Origin: Neofusicoccum parvum
Lineage: Eukaryota; Ascomycota; Dothideomycetes; Botryosphaeriales; Botryosphaeriaceae
Assembly (NCBI GenBank): GCA_020912385.1
Contig: CP087223.1
Coordinates: 558,001-622,000 of the forward strand
DNA length: 64,000 bases
Direction of reading: 5' to 3'
In this document: in pieces, positions 28,974-39,874 of the stretch
Position numbering within the stretch: position 1 is the stretch's first letter
Layout of the letters: every line of letters starts with the position of its first letter
The notes under the pieces: model-generated
Databases searched by the model: none
What the model was told of the DNA's origin: nothing
Seen by the model: the letters and a program-made list of their open reading frames with translations, nothing else
Program-made: the position numbers and the translations under genes

Positions 28974-31900
28974 TATAGATAGATAAATTCATTTTCTTCC
29001 CGATATAGCTCCCTTTCGGGTCCATGCGGGGTAGGCTATCTGCGATATTTTACATAAGAGGGAAAACCTGGTCTCCTAGGTGAAAAACCCCTCCTTTCTT
29101 CTTGGGTTGGTTGCCTCTTCATATTCCGTTTTTCCTGCTTACTGGTAGAAGCTACTATAGCAGCTTTATATTAGCTAGGTATTAACCTTAGCTCTCTCTT
29201 TCTCCTATGTCCTGGTGCTGGTCCTCCTGGTCAAGATCCTGGTTCTCCTGGTAGTTCTCCTAGTGGACCTCCTTGGCCTCCTGGTCCATCTCTCTTGCCA
29301 GACTAAATTGGTTTAGCAGCCCTAGGTGTAGAAACCACTTTGTTGCTGCTTGGACCCCTTTCTTTATTGATAGAAGGGTGTGGTAGTCTATGGTTTCTAC
29401 TAGTTGTAGCATCTGTGCTCTGCCTTCTTGGAAGTGTGGGCAGAACAGGAGGATGTGCTTTGGTGTTTATCTGTGCCAGCCACATGGGCAGGCTGGGCTG
29501 GGGTGGCCTAGTACCTTGCGCCTGGAGAGAAAGTCTTCAAGGCTAATGTGTTCAGTGCGCAGCAGGGTGAGGAGAGTGCTTTGTAGTTTAGTGAGTTCAC
29601 TGTGGAGCTGCCTGATTTTTGGATTCCAGGATACGCCCTGGGCCACTGGCTTGTTTCTCCTCTCCTATCTAGTTTGCTTTATCCACCTCTCCTTCTATAG
29701 CTCTCTGATTGCCGTACGAAGCCTGGTTTGCTCTGGGAATTTTTGACTTGTAGGGGGGCAGCTACTGAGGAGGGAGTCTAGTTTTCTCTCTAGTAGTATT
29801 CTCCTAGATGGGCCAGAAGCTCCCTTGGTATTCAGTGTGGCCCTAGTAATCATCTTGATGTCCCTGTATGTGTTCTTAACTATTGTGGCTACCGGTCCCT
29901 TTTTGCTTCTAATTGTATGTGCCAGTGTAAGCTCATCCAAGTAGAGTAAGAGGGGGGCAATCCCAGTCTTATGCTCTAGTGTTTGGGTGGGTGTTGACTT
30001 GTATGCTTTAGAGATGGCACGCAGGCACTGGCTTTGGATTTTTTCTAGGGGTTTGGCTGCTGTCTTTCTTGCTCCTAGGGTCCCTTCTGGGGAGTGCCAC
30101 ACCCCACAGCCATAGGTGAGAACTGGTCTTACTACTACAGTGTAGATGTGGCGTGCCTTTGTAAAGGAGGCTCCCCAGGTAGATGCTATAAGTCTGGAGA
30201 GAGAGGTGCATTACCTTGTTGCCTTAGCAGTAGTCTCCCTGATATGGGGTCCCCACCTGAGCTTGCTGTCTACATAGATGCTAAGTATCTTAATCTGTGG
30301 TTCAGGGTTGCCCTTAAAGCCGGGGATTTGAATCCTAGCCTTCATGTTGAATCTTTGTGGCCTTCTGGTGAAGTGAATAAGGTGGTACTTGTCTGGGGAG
30401 AATGTAGAGCCATAGGTGGCTGCCTACTACTTATAAGTATTGTTGGCCTCCTCTAGTGCTCTGTAGTTTTGTTCTGTTGACCTACTGAAGGTAAGAATAT
30501 TAGTGTCATCTACGAAGCCTAAGGGGAAGGTGCTTCCCCTTTTTAGCTCCGTAAGGAGGTTGGAGGCAAAGTAGAGGTAGAGGATTGGTGAGAGCGAGGA
30601 TCCCTGGGGGATCCTAGTGGGGATTGAGATCTGTGGGCTGATGTAGCCGCTAAAGGAGAGCTGAGTGGACCTGTCCTATAGGAAGGAGTGTATGAATCTT
30701 TCTACCCAGCTTGGTAGCCTTGCTGCTCTTATATTGTGGAGGAGCCGCTTATGGGAGATATAGTCATAGGCTCCTGAGATGTCCAAGCTGAGCACTAAGG
30801 CTATAAGGCCTGGATCCTATGCCTAGATAGTGTGTATCTATTCAGTGAGGAGTTCGAGAGTTGTGGCTGCTGATCTATTCCTTCTGGCTCCTATCTGGAA
30901 GTCTGGGAGTAGTCTATGTGTCTCAGTTGCCTGGGAGATTCTATCTACTATAATCCTCTCAAGCAGTTTCCCCAGCGTGTTAATTAGTGCGATTGGTCTG
31001 AAGGACTTGGCCTTAGTGTAGTCGTCCCTTTGTGGCTTTCTGAGTACTACAGTGATGGAGCACTTGAACTGTCTAGGGTGATAGGAGAGTACTAGGCACT
31101 GTTGGAATAACCTTGTAATGGGTTTGCTTAGTACCTGGGCGCACTGCTGTAGGATCCTGTTGATAATCCTGTCTGGCCTAGGAGCTTTGTCTGGGGGGAG
31201 CCTCTTAATGGTATATAGGACCTACTCCTCGGTAAGGTCCTGTGGTATTTCTACTGGTGCTGGGTATGTAAATCCAGCTAGGTCTGAGAGGTTGGCATCC
31301 TTTGGAGTGGGGAAAAACTGGTTCCTGATGATTTCTGTCTTGGACAGGGTATTATAGTGTAACTGCCCATCTGAGTCCCTTAGGGGGGGAAACTAGGGTG
31401 GAGCTGGTGGCTCTAGTACCCTTGTTCTTGCCCACTTTAATAGCTTCCAGACTGCGCTTGAATCTAAGGTGATATTAGCTACTATTATGCGCTATGCCTT
31501 AGTCCTATCCTTTCTGATTTGCCTCTTTTTACTGTTGGCTATAGTCTAGTAGGTGATCCAGTCCTCCTCTCTTCCTATAGTAGTCCACTTCCTCCTAGCA
31601 CCTCTGGCTTATTAAACTAGTATGGAGCTTTCCTTTATCCACTGTATAGAAGCCCAGGGTGATGGCCTTATAGTAGGGATAGTATCTCGGATGGTGTCTT
31701 GGATGATCTTCTAGAGCTATTTAGTAAAGTGGTTTAAGTTCTCTACTATTGCTAATAGGAGGCCCTCTAGGCCTTGGATCCTAAGCTAGAGTGTTCTATT
31801 AACCTTTTCCCAGTCCGCTTTCTTCCACTGAGGTCTAGGGGGTGGTTGGGTTACTAGGGTAGGGGCGGTGTTAAACGTGGTGAGGATGGATAGGTGGTTA

Positions 31901-32944
31901 GAGGAGGATTCAAGCTCTAGGGGGATTCTATAGTGTAAGATTCTCTCTTCTAGCTAGTAAGAGGTGAAGATAAGGTCTAAGGTACTTTTACTATTCTTAG
32001 TTCTTCTGGTAATAGTTCCCCTAGGTAGCGTAAGGTTAAGGTTGGCTGTTGTAGCTATTCTAATTAGGCTGTCTATAAGGCTGTAGTGTGTGGGAGAGGT
32101 GATGCCTCCCTAGAGGGGGTGATATAGGTTGAAGTCTCTAAGAAGGATATGTTCTTCTTACCTACTAAGGGCTCCTAGAAGGAGGGAGAGCGTTTCTAGA
32201 GAGGTGCTAGTATAGGAGAGTGGTACTGGGTTATAGTAGTTATATATGTAGATGCTACGTGACTTGGTGATAATAGTGAGGGTAATAAGGTCCGGGGAGT
32301 GTATAGTTTCCTGCTATAATTCTAGAGCTAGAGCCTTACTTATAAGGAAGTAGGTTCTCGCCTCGCCCTTCTAGGGGAAGACTGTATAGTAAGCTAGGTG
32401 TCTTACTATGGTTTTAATCTTTAGATTCCTCTAGGGTTCCTAGAGAGCTAGGATATAGTGGGTTTTTAGGTCTAGCTTCTTAAAGAGGGGAAGTATGACT
32501 TTATCCTTGCTCTTATTTACGTTGTACTATAGGATAGAGAGTGTATTTATCTCTATTATTAGGTTTCATTTATTACTGTATTAGGCTATATAGGGTTGGG
32601 TGTGCTATCTTAAGTAGTAGGAGTAGTTTCCCTAGGGTTTCCTCTATCCGTATGTTGGGAGCTGCGTAGTCTAAAGCTAGTAAAGGTTAGCTAACTAGGT
32701 GGAGGGGGTTTACTAAGGTCCCTTAGTCTTCCTAGGCCTCTCTTAGGCTCCTCCTTCCTTGGTCTCTTTCTAGGCTTTACAAGGGTCCAGCCTTCCTATA
32801 CCTACTATTAAGTAGCCTAGGGCCTCTCTCTATATTCTCCTAGGTTTATAAGCTGGGTCTGAGTAGCCCTAGTCTAATTTACCTTACAGGTGGGGTAGGA
32901 GTTACTCTATATAGTGTACTTTTAGTTGTAGTTAGCACACTAGG

Positions 32945-33125
32945 TGTCAGGGCTCAACCTTAGGATGATCACTGAAAGGTTTATTGCGCTATGTACGTTA
33001 AGCTAAGACTTAAAGAGAAGAAGAAGAAGAAGAATAAAGAAGAGAACTTAAATACAAAGAGGGCTTGGTATCACGTGACTGCCGATGATCCTCTGAGGCT
33101 TCTCCTGAGGCTTCAGACTCTAACA
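32945..33125 (-). repeat. Gypsy C 3' LTR
   Basis: 181 bp; on the minus strand it starts TGTTAGAGTC and ends CCCTGACA. It contains TCACGTGA in U3 and a TATA-like gtatttaag. Just upstream in element direction is a G-run polypurine tract (33126-33150). Confidence 0.92.
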
Positions 33126-33603
33126 TCACCCCCCCCCCCCTTCCCCTCTTTCCGTTTTTAGACAGTGTCGGGTTCAATTCTCAGTGGGGGCGGATCTTCT
33201 TCCATTATGGAGGGGTATACAAGGTGAAAAAGCGAAGGACTTTGACATCAAACGGCTACATGGCGTAGTTGGAAACTTGGCTGACCGGCAGCATGCGACG
33301 GTGGTACGTTACGTTGAGGTGGTGACATCTCTCAGTTGATAGGCTGTTACAGGCTTGTCAACTGGCTGTCGAATTGAGGGCCTGTCTGTTGACAGGAAGA
33401 GGGTTCTCCGGCACTGGCGGATTCCGTCCAGTGGTCTGTAATGCCCGACCAGGTGACCTAGTACTGTCGTCTCGCAGTTCACTGCTGGTTCATAGGAAGG
33501 ATCAATGTCACCTGGATCGGGCTCGGCTTCGGCCGGGCCAAACCGCTTGTCTTTTTGCTCACTGCCAGTTCTCGTTCAGTTGCCTGTCAGTCCAATCTTG
33601 GTG
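33126..33603 (-). other. Gypsy C 3' untranslated segment and polypurine tract
   Basis: 478 bp between the pol stop and the 3' LTR with no supported gene. It ends, in element direction, in a run of purines (gaggggaagg then about 12 G) directly before the LTR. Confidence 0.6.
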
Positions 33604-36600
33604 CTAGAGTTCCTGTGGGGTTCGTTGCTGGTTCCTTTGTTCCAGGTAGGAGTCCAGCGCTGCTGTGTCCTTCAGTGCTGATGCGGGTTCCCATGTTGGC
33701 CGAGCATACCCTTCCCATTTAACTTGATACTGTAGCTGGCGCCTTTGTTGACTCGGTCTTTTTGCTATTCTCTCGCCTAGGATTGCCTCTACTACCCATT
33801 CGTCCTGGCCGTCTACTTGGACTGGTGGGGGTTGATAGTCGTCCTGTACTTGGCTTGGTAGTGGGTCCATTCCTGCCGGCCGGAGGAGGTCTACGTGGAA
33901 GACATTGTGTACTGCTCCAGGGATATCCAGTTTGTAGTTGTGAGATCCAACTACCTCAATGATAGTGAATTTTGCTGCCTTATCATCGAGTTTCTTGCTT
34001 GGCCTATCCGTCTTCAGGTTCCGTAGGTGTAGCCAGACCTTGTCACCTACTTTGTACGCAGGTGAAGGGTTTCTCTGCCGGTTGGCTTGCCTCTCTTGTT
34101 CCTGTTGAGCCTCTGCCATGGACATCTGCGCCCAGTCCGTGACTTCTTTGATCTTGGCTACAATTGCCTCCGCTCTTGCCACTGGGGAGTCCCTGTGGGG
34201 GTCATTGGGTTGAATATCCTCAAGCAGTTCCAGTGGCTCGAGGTGGAACCCATGGGAGAGGAAGAAGGGGCTTGCCTGAGTCGTTGTTGACGTTCTTCCA
34301 TTGAGGGCCAGCTGAACAACCGGTAACCAGTCCGCCCAGTCTTGCTGGTGGTGATCCACAAACAATGCGAGTTTCCTTGCTACTTCAGTGTTCATTCTTT
34401 CCGTTGATCCATCCGTTTGGGGGTGGTAGGCCGTTGAGATACGTCTCTTGATCTTAAGCAGTTGACAAATACGTTGCCAAAGAAGGCTCACAAATTGCGT
34501 TCCCCTATCAGATACGATTGCTGCTGGGACACCATGATTCCGGTAGAAGCATCCAATGAACAGCCTTGCAATGGTTTCCGTTTCAGTATTTGGGCAGGCC
34601 TCAAGGATTACTCCTTTTCCTAGGCGGTCGGTTATTACCATAAGCATTTCGCAACCGTTACTAGATGGCAGTGGCCCAGTAAAGTCAATAGAGATCTCTC
34701 TCCATTGACGGCTTGGTACTGGTAACGGCTTGAGCAGCCCTTGCTTCCTGTCCCTCCAGACCTTGGTCCTTCCACAGACATCACAGTTCCGGCAGAACCT
34801 CCGGACATCATTGACAAATCCTGGCCAGAAGAAATGCCTTGCCACGAGAGAGACTGTTTGGATACGTCCAGGATGTGCTGAGAGGGGGGAGTCGTGCATC
34901 TCTTGAATGATTCTCGTTCGCAGTGGCTCAGAGTCTGGTACCCATTTCCTATCCCTGAAGAGGAGGCTCCCTTGGTTGTCCAGTGAGCACTCAGTGATTG
35001 AGACCTTGAACTTTGTAGCAAACTCTAGGGGAAATGTTCTTTCTCCTTGCTGTACTGCTTCTCGGAGTTGCCTTAACGTCTGGTCCTGCTGGAGTGCCTC
35101 TTGCCATTGATCCTCTAGGGAAGGAGGTTCTCGTACCTGTTGTCCTGGTCGTGCTTGTCGAGGTTTAACTGCCATGGCTTCTTCAGATAGAAGTGACTCT
35201 TCATTGCTCCATTCTTGTTCTTCAGGGTCCTCTGGTGATCCAGTGTTGAGGACCAATCCGTGGGGTATTAACTGAAGCAATTGAGCCGTTCTTTGTTCAA
35301 GTCTCTCATCCATATCTGTTGTAGGCAAGTCTTGGTCCCTTCTTGTCAATGCGTCTGCCAATCCATTAGTTTTCCCTGGGGTATATTCAATGATAAAGGA
35401 GAAGCGGCTAAGCTCTCTCCACCATCGAATCTGCCTTTCAGAAAGCCTTCTTGCTGTGGTAAAGTATTCCAGGTTCTTATGATCAGTGAAAATCTTAAAC
35501 TGATGAAGTCCTTTTAGTTCGGCATCCCACTGGCGTAAACACTTAACCACCGCAAGTAGTTCCTTGTCATAGATCGGGTAGTTGCATTCTGCTGGGAGAT
35601 TCTTCTTTGAAAAGAACGCTACTGGTCGTAGAAAGCCGTCGTTATCAAATTGTTGGAGCACTCCTCCTGTGCAGTAACCAGATGAGTCCGTTGCGAGGAT
35701 TGTTTCTCGCTCTGGATCGAATTGTATAAGGACTGGTGCAGTGATAAAGGCCTTCTTTAGTTTCTCAAATGCGGCATTGGCCTCTTGACTCCATTGGAAA
35801 ACGGTGTTCTTTCTTGTTAGGGAGACCAGGGGAGATACTAGGTTTGAAAACCCCTTGATAAACCTTCGGTAAAAATTGGCAAAGCCGAGGAACCCAAGTA
35901 CCCCCTTTGCAGTCGTTGGGGCTTTCCATTCTTGAATTGCTCTAACCTTCTCTGGATCCATGCGGATGCCTTGTCCGGCCTCGATGATGTACCCAAGATA
36001 CTTAGTGGACTGGACTTCAAATTCGCATTTCTTTAGGTCAAGTTGTAGGCCTGCAGTGTCCAGCTTCTCTAGTACCTTGTTCACCTTCTCGCGGTGCTCC
36101 CGGCGCGATCCATCCGTAAAGATTAGGATGTCGTCAACGTAAGCTGAGACAAAGTCGTCTAGGAAGTCCTTTAGGGTCCAGTTGATATACCGTTGAAAGG
36201 TGCTTGGCGCGTTTACCAGTCCAAATGGTGTTACCAGCCATTCAAAGAGCCCAAAGCGTGTTCGGAATGCCGTTAACCACTCGCTTCCTTCCGCAATTCG
36301 TATCCGGTGGAAGGCAGCACTCACGTCGAGCTTCGTAAACCACTTAGCCTTACTAATTCGATTAAGTGTCTCCTGGATCAGTGGTAGGGGATAGCGGTCC
36401 TTTCTTGTAATCCGATTAAGAGCCCGGTAGTCACAGCAGAAACGAAGGCCTCCTCCAGGTTTCTTTACAAAGAGGACAGGTGCTGCTGCTGGCGAGTTGC
36501 TTACACGGATAAAGCCTTTATCTAGTAGCTCGTTAAGAGTCTTCCTTAGTACAAGAAGCTCATCACGAGACATATTATATAAAGGTCCCCATGGGGCATC

Positions 36601-37356
36601 AGGTGTCTTGCCGTTGGTATCCTTTTCCAGTTCAATTTGATGGTCAATTCCAGGTCGGTGCGGTGGGAGTTTTTCCGCCTCTTTCTTGTCAAATAGACTG
36701 ATCCGTTTAGGGTCTACCCAGCTAGGTAACTGGCTTCGGAAATCCATAAGGGGCTTCTCCTGTAAGGCCTTGTTGATATCCGCGAGGCTGGCTGTAAAGA
36801 TCTGATATCCTTTCTTTTTTCCAAGCCTCATAAGGTGGCAAAAGGCAGCAGCTCCAATTAGCTTGCCTTGAGACTTAGGGAGATCAGTGTCTTGCTTTAC
36901 AGTCAATCCAGTATCCTTGAAGGTGATGGTTCGTTCGCTCTGGTCAAGTACTGCTTTTTCTTGCACCATCCAGGGGCTCCCTAGCATAAGATCGCATCCA
37001 GAGAGTTTTGGGACGATATAGAAGAACATACGCTTTTGATGATGACCCCCAATGTCGACTTCAGCCCAGGCAACTTCATTGATCTTCCACCCAGTTGGTG
37101 TCAGTCCATCCAGTGTCCTTGGTGAGATTTTAATACGCGGGAGGTTACAGCGTTCAGCGAATTTATAGCTCATTACAGCGTAGAATTCACAACCAGTATC
37201 AGCAAGAGCTTTTCCAAAAGTCTCTTTATTGATCATAACTGAAGTGAGAAGTGAATCCTGTTCCAATTTAGGTTGCTGTTTACGCCATTCATCCTGTGCT
37301 TCCTGCTTTTCCTCCACTGTTAGCTCCTGCCTGCGATTTCCAACAGGAGCTTTCAG
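33604..37356 (-). CDS. pol: Gypsy C Pol
   Basis: About 1250 residues after the -1 shift. Protease (LADTGCEFYAV), RT with YVDDILIF, RNase H (ATDSSGYCTGG), integrase zinc region (HPGRIQ then CRNCDVC), DDE core (SIDFTGPL, SDRGTQFVSLLW, QTDGSTERMN) and a C-terminal chromodomain (DEWVVEAILGERI then YQVKWEGY). No ATG exists near its start, which fits synthesis only as a Gag-Pol fusion. No nonsense codons. Confidence 0.94.
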   Translation of the reverse strand: MKAPVGNRRQELTVEEKQEAQDEWRKQQPKLEQDSLLTSVMINKETFGKALADTGCEFYAVMSYKFAERCNLPRIKISPRTLDGLTPTGWKINEVAWAEVDIGGHHQKRMFFYIVPKLSGCDLMLGSPWMVQEKAVLDQSERTITFKDTGLTVKQDTDLPKSQGKLIGAAAFCHLMRLGKKKGYQIFTASLADINKALQEKPLMDFRSQLPSWVDPKRISLFDKKEAEKLPPHRPGIDHQIELEKDTNGKTPDAPWGPLYNMSRDELLVLRKTLNELLDKGFIRVSNSPAAAPVLFVKKPGGGLRFCCDYRALNRITRKDRYPLPLIQETLNRISKAKWFTKLDVSAAFHRIRIAEGSEWLTAFRTRFGLFEWLVTPFGLVNAPSTFQRYINWTLKDFLDDFVSAYVDDILIFTDGSRREHREKVNKVLEKLDTAGLQLDLKKCEFEVQSTKYLGYIIEAGQGIRMDPEKVRAIQEWKAPTTAKGVLGFLGFANFYRRFIKGFSNLVSPLVSLTRKNTVFQWSQEANAAFEKLKKAFITAPVLIQFDPERETILATDSSGYCTGGVLQQFDNDGFLRPVAFFSKKNLPAECNYPIYDKELLAVVKCLRQWDAELKGLHQFKIFTDHKNLEYFTTARRLSERQIRWWRELSRFSFIIEYTPGKTNGLADALTRRDQDLPTTDMDERLEQRTAQLLQLIPHGLVLNTGSPEDPEEQEWSNEESLLSEEAMAVKPRQARPGQQVREPPSLEDQWQEALQQDQTLRQLREAVQQGERTFPLEFATKFKVSITECSLDNQGSLLFRDRKWVPDSEPLRTRIIQEMHDSPLSAHPGRIQTVSLVARHFFWPGFVNDVRRFCRNCDVCGRTKVWRDRKQGLLKPLPVPSRQWREISIDFTGPLPSSNGCEMLMVITDRLGKGVILEACPNTETETIARLFIGCFYRNHGVPAAIVSDRGTQFVSLLWQRICQLLKIKRRISTAYHPQTDGSTERMNTEVARKLALFVDHHQQDWADWLPVVQLALNGRTSTTTQASPFFLSHGFHLEPLELLEDIQPNDPHRDSPVARAEAIVAKIKEVTDWAQMSMAEAQQEQERQANRQRNPSPAYKVGDKVWLHLRNLKTDRPSKKLDDKAAKFTIIEVVGSHNYKLDIPGAVHNVFHVDLLRPAGMDPLPSQVQDDYQPPPVQVDGQDEWVVEAILGERIAKRPSQQRRQLQYQVKWEGYARPTWEPASALKDTAALDSYLEQRNQQRTPQEL

Positions 37357-37362
37357 TTTTCC
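37322..37362 (-). promoter_or_regulatory. Gypsy C predicted -1 frameshift site
   Basis: On the minus strand the gag end reads tcG GAA AAC TGA. GGAAAAC (37362-37356) touches the stop as in Gypsy B, but its first three bases are not identical, so it is a non-standard heptamer. Four nucleotides later comes a perfect 8-bp stem, AGCTCCTG (37351-37344) with CAGGAGCT (37329-37322). The -1 frame is open into pol. Confidence 0.65.
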
Positions 37363-38519
37363 GACTGCTGGGAGGAGGTCTTATTATCCTCCATGTCTTC
37401 CAGTTGCGGTCCCACGTGTCCCTCCTGCTGAGCAGGCCTTGCAAAGCGTGTAGGTCTCCTTGGTGGTAGCCAGGGGCATTGGGCAATTAGATGCGTTGAG
37501 TCGCCGCAGCGTAGGCAACGGTATTCCTCCTTTCGTTTCTGCATCTCTTGATCATTCACCCACTTGACACGGCGCCCTTGGGCTGCCTTAGCTGGCCCAG
37601 TAGGTTCCCAGTCCATGTTGTCGTGTTGGGGCGTCGTTGTTTTTGGCTGCTTGGACCCTGGCTGCCTGCTAGTGGACCCTGCCGAGCCAACCTTATTCTG
37701 ACCACGCCACCACCCTTCCTGCCAGCCCTGTTGGGCTTTCTTGCCATTATTACGCACATGAAATGCCTCCAGTTGATCACTAACGCGTTTCAGCTCAGTG
37801 CAGTAGTCCTCAAAGGACTGGCTTGTACTTCCAAGGCCAATCATGCTGTGCTGAAGCTCTTGACTGAGTCCTGCTTCTAAGTAAGCTTTCAGGATCTCAT
37901 CTGGCCAGTGGGTGCCTCCTGCCTCCAGTACCAGTTTGCGAAACTCGGTAAAGTGTTCCATGAAAGGCTTGTTGGTTTGGCGTAGCTTGTGCAGCTTGCG
38001 CTGGGCCTTTTCTTGTACATGGGGGTCGCCAAATGATAGGCGTAGTTGGTCCAGTAGGCACTGAGCAGTCATATTACTTGTGTTGGTGGTGGCTTGTATC
38101 CAGGGCTGTAGCTGACGCGCTGCCTCGCCTCTGAGTCGATTGTGGAGCATGAAGAACTTGGTTGCCTCGTTACAGTTATTGTAATCTACGGAGAGCTTTG
38201 CCAAGGCCTGAGAGATCCAGGGTTCGAGTTCATCCCTATTGCCTGAGAACTCAGCGAGGGGGCCAAGGTTCTTAGTAGGCTTGTTATTCTGAGAGGAAGG
38301 CGCGTGTTCTTGGGGCTGGGCTGTGGCCTGTGCTTGGGGAGGCTCGGTCGGTTGTTGCTCGGAAATTACAGTTCCAGTTTGGGACGTCTGTTGCCCCTTT
38401 TCCAGCTGTTCCACCTTGCTATTCAGTGCGCTCATCTGAGCCATCATCTGCTGTAGCATCTGCTTCATTTCTTGGGATTCTTGAGCCCGTTGCTCCTCCT
38501 CATACTGTGGGTTAACCAT
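37353..38519 (-). CDS. gag: Gypsy C Gag
   Basis: 388-aa Gag starting at ATG 38519 (MVNPQYEEEQ). The same frame is open upstream through a GIT-coding 9-bp repeat but has no ATG there. The gag domain lies at about residues 90-260. A CCHC knuckle CLRCGDSTHLIAQC lies near residue 335. The stop TGA is at 37355-37353. Confidence 0.9.
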   Translation of the reverse strand: MVNPQYEEEQRAQESQEMKQMLQQMMAQMSALNSKVEQLEKGQQTSQTGTVISEQQPTEPPQAQATAQPQEHAPSSQNNKPTKNLGPLAEFSGNRDELEPWISQALAKLSVDYNNCNEATKFFMLHNRLRGEAARQLQPWIQATTNTSNMTAQCLLDQLRLSFGDPHVQEKAQRKLHKLRQTNKPFMEHFTEFRKLVLEAGGTHWPDEILKAYLEAGLSQELQHSMIGLGSTSQSFEDYCTELKRVSDQLEAFHVRNNGKKAQQGWQEGWWRGQNKVGSAGSTSRQPGSKQPKTTTPQHDNMDWEPTGPAKAAQGRRVKWVNDQEMQKRKEEYRCLRCGDSTHLIAQCPWLPPRRPTRFARPAQQEGHVGPQLEDMEDNKTSSQQSEN

Positions 38520-38550
38520 TCTGAGAATCCCTCGCTTCGTGTTGCTTCTA

Positions 38551-38641
38551 GTGATTCCAGTAGTTCCAGTGATTCCAGTGATTCCAGTGATTCCAGTGAT
38601 TCCAGTGATTCCAGTGATTCCAGTGATTCTAGTGATTCCAG
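38551..38641 (-). repeat. 9-bp tandem repeat in Gypsy C leader
   Basis: About nine copies of gattccagt (plus strand) between the 5' LTR and the gag ATG. It lies in frame with gag and would code Gly-Ile-Thr repeats if translation began upstream. Confidence 0.8.
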
Positions 38642-38688
38642 TGCGAGACTGTGCCAATAATCCAGTTCCAATAAGTCCAGTGGGTTTG

Positions 38689-38699
38689 AAGTCTTAGCT
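38689..38699 (-). other. Gypsy C candidate self-priming PBS
   Basis: On the minus strand AGCTAAGACTT lies two bases after the 5' LTR and is exactly complementary over 11 nt to AAGTCTTAGCT at 38768-38758 in the LTR, about 40 nt downstream of a TATA-like element. Eleven pairs at the RNA 5' end is the Tf1 arrangement. Confidence 0.68.
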
Positions 38700-38701
38700 A
38701 T

Positions 38702-38882
38702 TGTCAGGGCTCAACCTTAGGATGATCACTGAAAGGTTTATTGCGCTATGTACGTTAAGCTAAGACTTAAAGAGAAGAAGAAGAAGAAGAATAAAGAAGA
38801 GAACTTAAATACAAAGAGGGCTTGGTATCACGTGACTGCCGATGATCCTCTGAGGCTTCTCCTGAGGCTTCAGACTCTAACA
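38702..38882 (-). repeat. Gypsy C 5' LTR
   Basis: 181 bp, identical by eye to 32945-33125; followed on the plus strand by ctagg (38883-38887), where LINE C ORF1 resumes. Confidence 0.92.
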
Positions 38883-39874
38883 CTAGGTTTCCTCTTTATT
38901 ATAGTCTCTAGTGTTATAACTGCTAGTACACTAGCCATACTTAGGCTCCTTCCTATAGTGCTTTACTATGTATCTATAGGCCTAGTAGTTGTAGCACTAG
39001 GTAACTGTAAACGCAGGGCTATAAAACTCTATAGTATAGAGGGAGAAGTTATAGAGCACTCTCTTTTTAATAAGCTAGTTAGCTACCTCTAGGTTAGTAG
39101 TACTAAGGATTACTACTAAGTATATCTTTTCTTTAGGTTGCTTCTTCTTTAGCCAGGCCAGCTTGGCGATCTATAGGTTAGGGTGTAGTATTCTATTCTA
39201 CTCCTAGAGGGTACTGGTAGCCTATAGCTTAGTAGGATTAATTCCCTTAAGAGGGATATTATATACTAGGACTGAGTATAGCTGCTGATTTAGTTAGATC
39301 TCCTAGCCTAGCCTAGCTATCTACTCCTAGTCTCCGAGTAGGTCTGCCCTAGTTTGTGTATTAGGTATAAAGATCCTAATATCCCCACTGGGGAGCTTCC
39401 TTATAGTAAGAACCTTCTTATAGGTAGGATTCTTACCCGCCTAGATTGTCTAGACAATGGCCTGGTTTAAGAGTAGGGCAACAGCCTCTCTAGTGGCTGG
39501 TTTAGAGAGGTGTAGGGTGAGTTTAGTAGTAATAGAGGGTATAGAGGCTTTTAGGGGGGACCGGGCTATAATCTATGACTATTTAGGTATAGTAGGCTAT
39601 AGTAGCTAGTGTACTACCTTCTTTACCTGCCTAATCTCATCTAGGATATCCTTAAGGTCTAGTTCCTTAGCCTCGGCCCTTTGGATAGTAGTAGTATAGT
39701 CCTAGAAGATTATCTTAGCAATCCTAAAAAAATTTTCCAGTTAGGGAGAGAGAGCTGGAAGGTCACTACCTAGCGTCTATAAGGCTTAGTTAAGGTTGTC
39801 TAGTGTCTTAATAGCTCTATTAATGTATTCTATACTGGTTTAAGGTCCTCTATTAGTCTTAGGAAGGTGTTATA

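Larger units (their letters stand above)
32945..38882 (-). mobile_element. Gypsy C, intact chromodomain LTR retrotransposon
   Basis: A 5938-bp element on the minus strand inserted in LINE C ORF1, target duplication ctagg (32940-32944 and 38883-38887). Its 181-bp LTRs are identical by eye and unusually short. gag and pol are intact. PPT, PBS and frameshift signals are all in place. No RIP damage. Confidence 0.93.

Noticed and set aside
33165..33190. Possible tRNA B box (GGGTTCAATTC)
   Set aside because: No matching A box or cloverleaf around it; it lies in the Gypsy C 3' untranslated segment.
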